This document shows, in pieces, positions 7,647 through 15,332 of a stretch of DNA of 64,000 nt. The stretch is from JANPPS01 sp965246835 (GTDB lineage: Bacteria > Pseudomonadota > Alphaproteobacteria > Acetobacterales > Acetobacteraceae), in NCBI GenBank assembly GCA_965246835.1, contig CBDFFQ010000001.1, positions 620,001 to 684,000 of the forward strand, given 5' to 3'. The translations under genes were made by a program, and so were the position numbers. The notes below the pieces were generated by a model. The model saw only the letters and a list, made by a program, of their open reading frames with translations, was not told where the DNA came from and did no database searches. How positions within the stretch are numbered: position 1 is the stretch's first letter; the number at the start of each line of letters is the position of its first letter.

Positions 7647-8699
7647 ATGCGTATCGCGCAAATAGCGCCCCTGCACGAGGCGGTGCCCCCGAAGCTCTAT
7701 GGCGGCACCGAGCGTGTCGTGTCGTTCCTGACGGAGGAGTTGGTGGCGCTCGGCCATGACGTGACCCTGTTCGCCAGCGGCGACAGCGTGACGTCGGCCA
7801 AGCTCGAGCCGATCTGGCCGCGGGCGCTCCGCCTCGATCCCGCGATCCGGGACCCGATCGCGCCGCACATGCTGCTGATGGAAGCCGCGCGCCGCATGGC
7901 GGACGAGTTCGACGTGCTGCATTTCCACATGGATTACTGGCCGTTCAGCCTGTTCGGCCGGCAGCGCACGCCGTTCGTCACCACGATGCACGGCAGGCTG
8001 GACCTGCCGGAGCTGCAGCCGGTGTTCAACACGTTCCCGAACGCGCCGCTGGTCTCGATCTCCGACAGCCAGCGCCGGCCGCTGCCGCAGGCGCGTTATG
8101 TCGCGACCGTGCACCACGGCCTACCGGAGAACCTGCTGACGCCGCAGCCGGTCAAGCCCGAATACCTGGCGTTCCTGGGCCGAATCGCCCCGGAGAAGGG
8201 TCCGGACCGCGCGATCCGCATCGCCCGGGCTTGCGGCATCCCGCTCAAGATCGCGGCCAAGGTGGACAAGGTCGACCAGGTCTATTTCGACAGCGTGATC
8301 CGCCCGATGCTGGCCGAGGGTGGCGTGGAGATGATCGGGGAGATCAACGACGCGCAGAAGCCGGCCTTCCTGTCGGGTGCCGTCGGCTTGCTGATGCCGA
8401 TCGATTGGCCCGAGCCGTTCGGCCTCGTGATGATCGAGGCAATGGCCTGCGGCACCCCGGTGATCGCGTTCAACCGCGGCTCCGTGCCCGAGATCGTGGA
8501 GCCCGGCGTGAGCGGCTTCATCGTCGAGGACGAGATGGGGGCGATCGGCGCCGTCAACCGCCTGCATGAGCTGTCCCGCACCGTGGTGCGCGGCCAGTTC
8601 GACAAGCGCTTCACGGCGCGGCGGATGGCGGAGGACTATCTCGGCATCTACCGCACGCTGGCGGGCGAGGACCGCTCGGTCCTGCGCGCCATTCGCTAA
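7647..8699 (+). CDS. GT4 family glycosyltransferase
   Basis: The 350-residue protein is a GT-B fold retaining glycosyltransferase. The N-terminal domain starts MRIAQIAPLHEAVPPKLYGG with the typical glycine-rich acceptor-side loop. The C-terminal domain carries the nucleotide-sugar-binding EPFGLVMIEAMACGTPVIAF motif at about residues 255-274, followed by GSVPEIVEPG. Donor and acceptor are not readable. It stands alone between convergent neighbours, with GGAGAAAGAGG upstream of the ATG, so it may have its own promoter in 7531-7646. Confidence 0.9.
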   Translation: MRIAQIAPLHEAVPPKLYGGTERVVSFLTEELVALGHDVTLFASGDSVTSAKLEPIWPRALRLDPAIRDPIAPHMLLMEAARRMADEFDVLHFHMDYWPFSLFGRQRTPFVTTMHGRLDLPELQPVFNTFPNAPLVSISDSQRRPLPQARYVATVHHGLPENLLTPQPVKPEYLAFLGRIAPEKGPDRAIRIARACGIPLKIAAKVDKVDQVYFDSVIRPMLAEGGVEMIGEINDAQKPAFLSGAVGLLMPIDWPEPFGLVMIEAMACGTPVIAFNRGSVPEIVEPGVSGFIVEDEMGAIGAVNRLHELSRTVVRGQFDKRFTARRMAEDYLGIYRTLAGEDRSVLRAIR

Positions 8700-8706
8700 G
8701 TCCGGC

Positions 8707-8738
8707 TGGGCCTGCCTAGATCGTTGAAGGCAGGCCCA
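8707..8738. terminator. hairpin between convergent genes
   Basis: An 11-base perfect inverted repeat (TGGGCCTGCCT at 8707-8717, AGGCAGGCCCA at 8728-8738) has a 10-base loop. It lies just after the glycosyltransferase stop and overlaps the last codons of the coiled-coil gene from the other side. Neither strand has a T-run after the stem, so it could be a bidirectional mRNA-end stabiliser rather than a classic intrinsic terminator. Confidence 0.5.
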
Positions 8739-9051
8739 GGTGCTCCTCGACCCGGCGCATGCGGGATTCGAGTTCGCTGATCATGATGCCGTGGCCTAGA
8801 ACGGACGAATGATACTGCGTCACGGCCGAGCGGAGATCGGTAAGCTCAGACTTCGTAGCCATAGTTTTTTGCATGTCATTGATCGTCGTCACCACCTGCT
8901 GAAGCATCTGCCCGTGGTGCTCAAGAATTTTGCCGTGCTGCTCAAGAATTCGCTCATGCCGATCCAGCTTGGCATCATGCCCCGAGACGGTCTTCGACAC
9001 CTGCAGCAGCAGGTTATAGATCGACCCTAGATCCACCCCATTCCCGCTCAT
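8716..9051 (-). CDS. coiled-coil protein, unknown function
   Basis: The 111-residue product is a long helix. Residues about 32-52 contain three exact 7-residue units beginning with His (HERILEQ, HGKILEH, HGQMLQQ), the mark of a coiled coil. A second helical segment lies at about 85-104. The ATG is 3 bases past the pntB stop, so it is carried on the pnt transcript. Its base composition is noticeably less GC-rich than its neighbours, which hints at later acquisition. No catalytic motif is seen and I do not recognise the family. Confidence 0.65.
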   Translation of the reverse strand: MSGNGVDLGSIYNLLLQVSKTVSGHDAKLDRHERILEQHGKILEHHGQMLQQVVTTINDMQKTMATKSELTDLRSAVTQYHSSVLGHGIMISELESRMRRVEEHLGLPSTI

Positions 9052-9054
9052 GCG

Positions 9055-10461
9055 TCAGTGCCCCAGGGACTGCACGATCTCGTCCGTCATCTTCTTGGCG
9101 TCCGCGAACAGCATCATCGTGTTGGGCCGGAAGAACAGCTCGTTCTCCACGCCGGCATAGCCGGAGGCCATGCTGCGCTTGATGAACAGCACCGTCTTGG
9201 CCTTGTCCACGTCCAGGATCGGCATCCCGTAGATCGGGGATTTCGGGTCTGTCTTGGCGGAGGGGTTGGTCACATCGTTGGCGCCGATGACATACACCAC
9301 GTCCGCCGTGCTGAACTCGCTGTTGATCTGCTCGAGCTCGAACACCTCGTCATACGGCACGTTCGCCTCGGCCAGCAGCACGTTCATGTGGCCGGGCATG
9401 CGGCCCGCCACGGGGTGGATGGCGTATTTGACCTCCACCCCCTCCTTCTTCAGCGTGTCCGCCATCTCCCGGAGCGAGTGCTGCGCCTGCGCCACCGCCA
9501 TGCCGTAGCCCGGCACGATGATGACTTTGGACGCGTTCTTTATGATAAACGCCGCATCATCCGCGTTGCCGGCGCGAACCGAGCGCTGCTCCGCCCCCGC
9601 CACTGCGGCCGTCGCGGTCCCGGCATCGGTTCCCCAGCCGCCCAACAGCACGTTGAGAATGCTGCGGTTCATGCCCTTGCACATGATGTAGGACAGGATC
9701 GCGCCGGAAGCGCCGACCAGCGCACCGGTAATGATGAGCGCGAGGTTCTGGATCGTGAACCCGATGCCGCACGCCGCCCAGCCGGAATAGCTGTTGAGCA
9801 TCGACACCACGACCGGCATGTCGGCGCCGCCGATCGGGATGATGATCAGGAAGCCCAGCACCAACGCCAGGACCGCAATCAGCCAGAACAGCGGCTGGCT
9901 GCCCGTGATCACGAACACGACAACCAGGGCCAGGAGCAAAAGGCCCAGCGCCAGGTTGAGCTGATGCTGGCGCGCGAACAGGATCGGGGCGCCCTTCATG
10001 ATGCCCTGCAGCTTGGCGAACGCGATCAGGGAGCCCGAGAACGTGACGGCGCCGATCGCAAGGCCGAGCGACATTTCCACCAAGGATTGCCGATGGATGT
10101 GCCCGGGCGTGCCGATTCCGAAGGCCGCCGGAGCGTTCATCGCGGCGGCGGCCACGAACACCGCGGCCAGGCCCACCAGCGAATGGAACGCCGCCACCAG
10201 CTGCGGCAACGCCGTCATTTGGATGCGCCGGGCCACAACCACGCCGATGGTGCCGCCAATGGCGATCGCCAGCGCGATCAGGAAGAAGCCGGTGCCGGAC
10301 ATGCCGCGCTGCGCCAGGGTCGCGACGATCGCGATCGCCATGCCGATCATGCCGAACTGGTTGCCCTGTCGCGACGTCACCGGGCTCGACAAGCCCCGCA
10401 GGGCCAGCACGAACAAGACGGCCGAGACCAGGTAGCAGAGTGAGGTGAGAGAGGCGCTCAT
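9055..10461 (-). CDS. pntB: NAD(P)(+) transhydrogenase beta subunit
   Basis: The 468-residue protein couples proton flow to hydride transfer from NADH to NADP+. The N-terminal two thirds is a membrane domain with about nine hydrophobic helices. The C-terminal soluble NADP(H)-binding domain has the VIIVPGYGMAVAQAQH motif at about residue 316, then GRMPGHMNVLLAEANVPYD and the GANDVTNP loop. Length and order are normal for the family. It follows pntAB with a 1-base gap. Confidence 0.96.
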   Translation of the reverse strand: MSASLTSLCYLVSAVLFVLALRGLSSPVTSRQGNQFGMIGMAIAIVATLAQRGMSGTGFFLIALAIAIGGTIGVVVARRIQMTALPQLVAAFHSLVGLAAVFVAAAAMNAPAAFGIGTPGHIHRQSLVEMSLGLAIGAVTFSGSLIAFAKLQGIMKGAPILFARQHQLNLALGLLLLALVVVFVITGSQPLFWLIAVLALVLGFLIIIPIGGADMPVVVSMLNSYSGWAACGIGFTIQNLALIITGALVGASGAILSYIMCKGMNRSILNVLLGGWGTDAGTATAAVAGAEQRSVRAGNADDAAFIIKNASKVIIVPGYGMAVAQAQHSLREMADTLKKEGVEVKYAIHPVAGRMPGHMNVLLAEANVPYDEVFELEQINSEFSTADVVYVIGANDVTNPSAKTDPKSPIYGMPILDVDKAKTVLFIKRSMASGYAGVENELFFRPNTMMLFADAKKMTDEIVQSLGH

Positions 10462-10462
10462 G

Positions 10463-10870
10463 TCAGGACTTCACCCGCGGCTTGTTGGTCTGGAACATCG
10501 CGAGCATGCGTTGCGTGACGGTGAATCCGCCGAAAATGTTGACGCTGGCCAGCAGCACGGCCAGGAACCCGAACGCCTGCGCCCAGAACCCGTCCGACAG
10601 CCCCACCGCCAGCATGGCGCCCACCACGATCACCGACGAAATGGCGTTGGTCACGCCCATCAGCGGCGAATGCAGCGCGGGCGTCACGTTCCACACCACG
10701 TAATAGCCGACGAAACAGGCCATCAGGAAAATGGCCAGCAGGAAGATGAACGGCTCCACCGCCGTGGCCACCGGGGCGATGCCGGCGCCCGCGGCACGGA
10801 GCTGGTCGGCGAGGGCCGCGGCGCGTTCGGCAATGCGAACGGCCTCGTCCGCATACAGGTTCGGGTTCAT
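10463..10870 (-). CDS. pntAB: NAD(P) transhydrogenase alpha subunit part 2 (membrane segment)
   Basis: This 135-residue protein carries three to four hydrophobic helices (about 45-65, 75-90 and 95-115), with the conserved FLMACFVGYYVVWNVTPALHSPLMGVTNAIS core. It is the membrane half of the alpha subunit. In Rhodospirillales it is a separate gene, unlike the fused E. coli PntA. It lies between pntAA and pntB in a tight operon. Confidence 0.95.
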   Translation of the reverse strand: MNPNLYADEAVRIAERAAALADQLRAAGAGIAPVATAVEPFIFLLAIFLMACFVGYYVVWNVTPALHSPLMGVTNAISSVIVVGAMLAVGLSDGFWAQAFGFLAVLLASVNIFGGFTVTQRMLAMFQTNKPRVKS

Positions 10871-10882
10871 GGTGGGCTCCCC

Positions 10883-12022
10883 TTACGCGGCTTGCGCGGG
10901 CTGGAAATTGGCGTGCACGACTTGGCCGCCCCGGGTCAGCATGACGCCGCGCACGATGTCGTCGGTTTCGGGCAGCGCGGGCACCTTGCCGTCCTTGTCC
11001 CAGAACGTGGTCAGGAACGTCAGCAGGTTCTTGGCATACAGGTTGCTGGCTGCCACCGGGATGCGGGCCGGCCAGTTGGCCCAGCCCACCACCTTCACGC
11101 CATTGGCGGTGACGGCGATCTCACCGGGCTTCGTGGCGGCACAGTTGCCGCCGGCTTCGGCCGCGAGGTCCACGATCACGCTGCCGGGGCGCATGGCGTC
11201 CACCATGGCCTGGCTCACGATCACCGGCGCCTTACGGCCCTGCACCAGCGCGGTGCAGATCACGAGGTCGTTCTTCGCGACGGTCGTGGCCATCAGCTCG
11301 GCCTGTTTTTGCCGGAACGCGTCCGACATCTCCTTGGCGTAGGCACCGGTCTGGCCCGCGGTCTCCGCGTCTTCCACGCCGACATATTGCGCGCCGAGGG
11401 ACTTGATCTCCTCCTTGGCGGCAGGCCGGACGTCGGTGGCCGACACGATCGCGCCCAGCCGCCGGGCGGTGGCGATGGCCTGCAGCCCGGCCACGCCGGC
11501 GCCGATCACGAACACCCGCGCGGGCGGCACGGTGCCGGCGGCGGTCATCATCATCGGGAAGCCGCGGTCGAACGTCGCGGCACCCTCGATCACGGCGCGA
11601 TAACCCGCGAGGTTCGCCTGGCTGCTCAGCACGTCCATGCTCTGCGCCCGGGTGATGCGGGGGAGCAGCTCCATCGCTGCCACATCGAGCCCGGCCGACG
11701 CCAATGACGCCACCAGCTCCGCCTTCCCGGTCGCGCCGCTCGTGCACACCACCAGCGTGCCGCGCGCGAGCTTGGCGCGCACATCCTCGCCGGGCATGCC
11801 CACCGCGAACACGATGCCGGCGCCATTCACCGCGCCAGTGCTGTCGGGCGCGATCTCGGCGCCGGCAGCCTGGAAATCCGCATCGCTTATGGCGCTGGGC
11901 AGCCCGGCACCGGATTCGATGACGATGGTGAGCCCCATCGCCACCAACTTCTTCACCGTGTCCGGCGTCGCGGCCACACGCGTTTCCGCGATGGCATGTT
12001 CCTTCAGCACCGCAAGGCGCAT
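10883..12022 (-). CDS. pntAA: NAD(P) transhydrogenase alpha subunit part 1 (NAD-binding)
   Basis: The 379-residue soluble protein resembles alanine dehydrogenase and binds NAD(H). The dinucleotide motif VFVIGAGVAGLQAIATARRLGA at about residues 170-190 and the start MRLAVLKEHA are typical. ATG 12022 is preceded by CGGGGA about 9 bases upstream. It is the first gene of the pntAA-pntAB-pntB-coiled-coil operon. Together the three subunits form the energy-linked transhydrogenase that supplies NADPH. Confidence 0.95.
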   Translation of the reverse strand: MRLAVLKEHAIAETRVAATPDTVKKLVAMGLTIVIESGAGLPSAISDADFQAAGAEIAPDSTGAVNGAGIVFAVGMPGEDVRAKLARGTLVVCTSGATGKAELVASLASAGLDVAAMELLPRITRAQSMDVLSSQANLAGYRAVIEGAATFDRGFPMMMTAAGTVPPARVFVIGAGVAGLQAIATARRLGAIVSATDVRPAAKEEIKSLGAQYVGVEDAETAGQTGAYAKEMSDAFRQKQAELMATTVAKNDLVICTALVQGRKAPVIVSQAMVDAMRPGSVIVDLAAEAGGNCAATKPGEIAVTANGVKVVGWANWPARIPVAASNLYAKNLLTFLTTFWDKDGKVPALPETDDIVRGVMLTRGGQVVHANFQPAQAA

Positions 12023-12087
12023 GCGTCTATCCCCGATCTTTGCGCGTTAGTTTGCGCTGCGGCATTGCACCGGCGCAAGTGGGCGTG

Positions 12088-12627
12088 TCACGGCTCGAAC
12101 CGCACCACCTCGCCATAGCCGATGCTGGCCTGGATCGCGTCCCGGATCGGCACCCCCCGCGCGACATGCAGCAAGCACCGGATTGGCCCGGCATGCGTCA
12201 CCACCATCGTGGTCTCCGCGGCACTCGCGATCCCGCTCCAGGCCCGGCGCACCCGGCGCAGCACGGCCTCCACGTTCTCACCGCCACCGGGGCGGTAGCC
12301 GAGCGGGTCCGCGGCCCAGGCATCGATCTCGGCGCGCGGGATCGCGGTCCAGGCCAGGCCCTCCCAGGCGCCGAAATCCATTTCCATCAGCCGGTCGTCG
12401 GTGTGCAGCGGGGCGCCGGTCTCACGGGCGACATGCCGTGCCACGTCGTGGGCGCGCGACAAGGGGGAGCTCACGATGCGCTCGATCGGGTCCTGCGCGG
12501 CGCGGATCAGGGCGGCCGCCCCGGCCTCGGCGGGCTCCGCCAGCTCCACATCGGTGCGGCCGTAGCAGAGGCGGGCGCCGACGCGCGGCCGGGGATGCCG
12601 GGCCGCGAGGATCAGGCCCCGAGCCAT
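12088..12627 (-). CDS. cobC: histidine phosphatase family protein, probable alpha-ribazole phosphatase
   Basis: The 179-residue protein has the histidine-phosphatase hallmark Arg-His (RHPRP, residues 10-14), a central MEMDFGAWEGLAW segment with the acid residue, and the second catalytic His in VVTHAGPIRC. Its place after cobT and cobS supports removal of phosphate from alpha-ribazole phosphate in the cobalamin nucleotide loop. The start is uncertain. ATG 12627 overlaps cobS by 16 bases, and ATG 12639 is the alternative. Neither has a strong ribosome-binding site. Confidence 0.82.
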   Translation of the reverse strand: MARGLILAARHPRPRVGARLCYGRTDVELAEPAEAGAAALIRAAQDPIERIVSSPLSRAHDVARHVARETGAPLHTDDRLMEMDFGAWEGLAWTAIPRAEIDAWAADPLGYRPGGGENVEAVLRRVRRAWSGIASAAETTMVVTHAGPIRCLLHVARGVPIRDAIQASIGYGEVVRFEP

Positions 12628-13361
12628 GGCGACTGCCATCGTGCGGCGGCGAGGATCGCCACCTCCGTGACCTGCTGCACCGCGCCCAGCCCATCCCCTG
12701 TGTAACCGCCCAGCCGGCGCCGGAACCACAGCGCCATCCAGAGCGTGAACCCCGCCGCCAGCAACACGGCCGGGATCGCGCGCGCACCCATCAGAGCCAT
12801 CGGCAGAAGCCCGCATAGCGCCGCGACCGCAAGCTCCGTTCCGCCCACGCCTGATGCAACCGGTTTGGCCCGCGCGCCCTCTTCGCTGGCGCGCACATAG
12901 GGCAGCGCAGCGATGACGCCGACCGCCATGAACCGGCTGCAGGCAGACGCCGCCAGCAACGCCCATGGATCCGCCAGCAGGCTCACCTTCAAGGCCATGA
13001 CCAGGCCCAGACCCGCCACGCCGAACGTGCCCAGCCGGCTGTCCTTCATGATCCGGAGCGCATCCTCCCGCGTCCAGCCGCCGAACAGCCCGTCGCAGGT
13101 GTCGGCCAGCCCGTCCTCGTGGAACGCGCCTGTCAGAAGCACCGTCGCCATCACCGCCAGCGCCGCGGCCGCGAGAGCCGGCAGCCCCTGCCCCGCCAGT
13201 GCCAGCACCACGGCGCCCACGCTGCCGACACCCAGCCCGACCAAGGGAAAATACCGCACGGCCTGGTTCAGTTGCGCCGGGCTGTGCCCCACCCAGGCCG
13301 GCACCGGGCACCGGGTCAGGAACTGCACCGCCGTGAGCAGCAGCAGCCACTCGGCCCTCAC
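12612..13361 (-). CDS. cobS: adenosylcobinamide-GDP ribazoletransferase
   Basis: The 249-residue integral membrane enzyme joins adenosylcobinamide-GDP to alpha-ribazole, the last step of cobalamin assembly. The family signature is GAFHEDGLADTCDGLFGG at about residues 78-95, followed by MKDSRLGTFG. Five or more hydrophobic segments follow. The C terminus contains GGYTGDGLGAVQQ. The GTG start overlaps the cobT stop as GTGA, and the 3' end overlaps cobC, so the three are translationally coupled. Confidence 0.94.
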   Translation of the reverse strand: MRAEWLLLLTAVQFLTRCPVPAWVGHSPAQLNQAVRYFPLVGLGVGSVGAVVLALAGQGLPALAAAALAVMATVLLTGAFHEDGLADTCDGLFGGWTREDALRIMKDSRLGTFGVAGLGLVMALKVSLLADPWALLAASACSRFMAVGVIAALPYVRASEEGARAKPVASGVGGTELAVAALCGLLPMALMGARAIPAVLLAAGFTLWMALWFRRRLGGYTGDGLGAVQQVTEVAILAAARWQSPWLGA

Positions 13362-14338
13362 GTCACCTCCGACAAATTCGCCATGTCCGACAGGATCGCG
13401 CAGGCGGCGCGCAGCAGGGGAATGGCCAGCACCGCGCCGGACCCCTCGCCGAGACGCATGCCGAGATCGAGCAAGGGCGCGACCGAAAGATGCGCCAGCA
13501 TGGCTTCATGCCCCGGTTCGGCCGAGCGGTGCGCAAACACGGCGCCCGCGAGACAATCCGGCGCGATCGCTTGCGCCACCAGAGCCGCGGCCGTTACGAT
13601 CACGCCGTCGATGATCACGCAGACCCGGCGCTCCGCCGCGCGCAGGATGGCGCCGACCAGCATCGCGATCTCATAGCCACCATACTCGGCCAGCGCCACC
13701 ATCGGGGGCAGACGCTCCGCCGTGCGGGCCCCACCCCGCTCCACCGCCGCTTCCTTACGGAGCAGCCCGGCATCGTCCAGCCCAGCGCCGCGGCCCACGA
13801 GCAACGGCAGGCCTGCCATCTTGTGGGCCAGCAGGGCCGCGCTCGCGGTGTTGCCGATCCCCATCTCGCCCAGTGCCAGCACCGTGCTGGTCTGCGCCAG
13901 CCCGTCCACCAGTTCCGCCGCGGCGTCCAGAGCCGACTGCACCTCCGCCGCCGTCATCGCCGGGCCATGCGTCCAGTCCCGTGTGCCCAATCCGATCCTG
14001 ATGGCGGCGAGGCCGGGATGCGGCGGCAGATCCGTGGCGACGCCCGCATCCACCACCAGCACCCGCGCGCCAGCCTGCGCCGCGAATAGGCTGACGGCAG
14101 CCCGGCCTTGCAGATACAGACCGACCATCGCCGCCGTGACGGCGCTGGGATAGGCCGAGATGCCGGAGGCAACGGCGCCGTGATCGCCCGCGAACACCAG
14201 CACGACGGGATCGGCGACCACGGGACGGGCCGTTCCCTGCAGCACGCCGAGTTGCACCGCCAGCGCCTCCAACCGGCCGAGCGAACCGAGCGGCTTGGCC
14301 TTGCCGTCGACCAATCGCTGGAGAGAAGCGGCGTTCAC
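13358..14338 (-). CDS. cobT: nicotinate-nucleotide-dimethylbenzimidazole phosphoribosyltransferase
   Basis: The 326-residue enzyme makes alpha-ribazole phosphate from dimethylbenzimidazole and nicotinate mononucleotide. Family landmarks are KAKPLGSLGRLE near the N terminus, VFAGDHGAVASGISAYP at about residue 50, ALGEMGIGNTASAA in the middle, and HRSAEPGHEAML followed by LLDLGMRLGEGSGA near the C terminus. The GTG start at 14338 overlaps the TGA of the upstream zinc-ribbon gene (GTGA). An open frame extending further upstream is only a shadow. Confidence 0.95.
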   Translation of the reverse strand: MNAASLQRLVDGKAKPLGSLGRLEALAVQLGVLQGTARPVVADPVVLVFAGDHGAVASGISAYPSAVTAAMVGLYLQGRAAVSLFAAQAGARVLVVDAGVATDLPPHPGLAAIRIGLGTRDWTHGPAMTAAEVQSALDAAAELVDGLAQTSTVLALGEMGIGNTASAALLAHKMAGLPLLVGRGAGLDDAGLLRKEAAVERGGARTAERLPPMVALAEYGGYEIAMLVGAILRAAERRVCVIIDGVIVTAAALVAQAIAPDCLAGAVFAHRSAEPGHEAMLAHLSVAPLLDLGMRLGEGSGAVLAIPLLRAACAILSDMANLSEVT

Positions 14339-15030
14339 CGTCCGAGCAGCCGGGACCAGAACCCGGACCGCACGGCCGGAGCAGGCGCCTGGCCACGCGT
14401 CACGTGCGGACGTCGCGTGGGCGGTCGTAGCACGCTGCCCATGCCGTGCCGCTTTGCATCCCTCAGCGCAATCCGGCTTTGCTGAAAGGCCAGCAACGTC
14501 GCCGCCTCCTCCGTGAGCGGTTGCCCCGCAAGCGCCTGAGCCGCCGCGCCCGCCGCTTCGAATAGGCCGGCCCGGCGTTGGATGTCGATCAAGCGGAGCG
14601 CCGCCTCTGCCGAGGGCGGGGTGGGCCAGATCGCCACGGCCTGCCGCCGCATACCGGCCGCATCGAGCTCCCGCGGCGGCCCCAGATCGTCCAGCATCCA
14701 CGCCGCCTGCAATAGCGCTTCGGCCGCATCGGCCTGCCGTCCCAGCGCGTGGGCGATCAAGCTCCACCGCCGGAACGGTGCCTCCGGCACGGATGGACGC
14801 AAGGCGGCATAGTCGGCGGTCTGCAGCACCTCCTTCGCCGCAGGGGGCAAGAGGGTGAGGTCGGGGGCGGAGGCGGCGCAGTAACAGGTTTGAACCCAGT
14901 GGCGGAGCGTCGAACGCTGGGGCTCGCCGGGGCGGAGATCGAGGTCGGGCGCCTGCTCCGGGGCTGGCGGCCGGAAGGCCGGTCGCACAGGGGCGCCGCA
15001 CAGCGCGCAAACGAGGTCGGCTTTGGCCAT
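14335..15030 (-). CDS. zinc-ribbon-containing protein, unknown function (DUF2225-like)
   Basis: The 231-residue protein begins with a Cys-x-x-Cys pair (VCALCGAP, residues 8-14) and has a second cysteine pair near 49-51 (CYC), which together could bind zinc. The rest is helical and repeat-like, similar to TPR-type or DUF2225 proteins. It overlaps cobT by 4 bases, so it is co-translated with the cobalamin genes, but nothing in the sequence shows a B12 role. The family link is a tentative memory-based match. Confidence 0.65.
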   Translation of the reverse strand: MAKADLVCALCGAPVRPAFRPPAPEQAPDLDLRPGEPQRSTLRHWVQTCYCAASAPDLTLLPPAAKEVLQTADYAALRPSVPEAPFRRWSLIAHALGRQADAAEALLQAAWMLDDLGPPRELDAAGMRRQAVAIWPTPPSAEAALRLIDIQRRAGLFEAAGAAAQALAGQPLTEEAATLLAFQQSRIALRDAKRHGMGSVLRPPTRRPHVTRGQAPAPAVRSGFWSRLLGR

Positions 15031-15072
15031 GGCCGTGCTTACGCGAACAACGTCACCCCGGCCAGATACCAG

Positions 15073-15219
15073 CTATGGCAGCAAGCCAGCGCCGGCAACC
15101 GTGAGCCACAGCACGGCCGCAAACCCCGCGGCCTGCGCCACGGCCATGCCGATCTCCCGCAGCTCCGATGCGCGAATTTCGGAACGAAAACGGACCATAT
15201 CCACAACAATACCGGACAT
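15073..15219 (-). CDS. possible small membrane peptide
   Basis: An open frame of 48 codons lies in the roughly 300-base space between glnD and the zinc-ribbon gene. It ends in a hydrophobic helix (AAGFAAVLWLTVAGAGLLP). The ATG at 15219 has no clear ribosome-binding site. The in-frame ATG at 15147 has GGGAG six bases upstream and would give a 24-residue single-helix peptide. The region 15180-15300 is more AT-rich than its surroundings and may also hold the promoter for the zinc-ribbon and cob genes. This call is weak. Confidence 0.3.
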   Translation of the reverse strand: MSGIVVDMVRFRSEIRASELREIGMAVAQAAGFAAVLWLTVAGAGLLP

Positions 15220-15296
15220 CGAGAAGGTCTTTCTGCGCTGTCAACGGTCATTCGTTAACGAGTTCTACTTATGTTCTAGAGGTCAGCCCGTCAAGA

Positions 15297-15327
15297 GCTG
15301 CGCTCCCTACTCCATCGAGGGCGCAGC
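15297..15327 (-). terminator. hairpin after glnD
   Basis: GCTGCGCTCCC and GGGCGCAGC form a stem of about nine pairs with one bulge and an 11-base loop, starting a few bases after the glnD stop codon on the minus strand. There is no T-run, so it may only protect the mRNA end or act with Rho. Confidence 0.3.
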
Positions 15328-15332
15328 CACCT

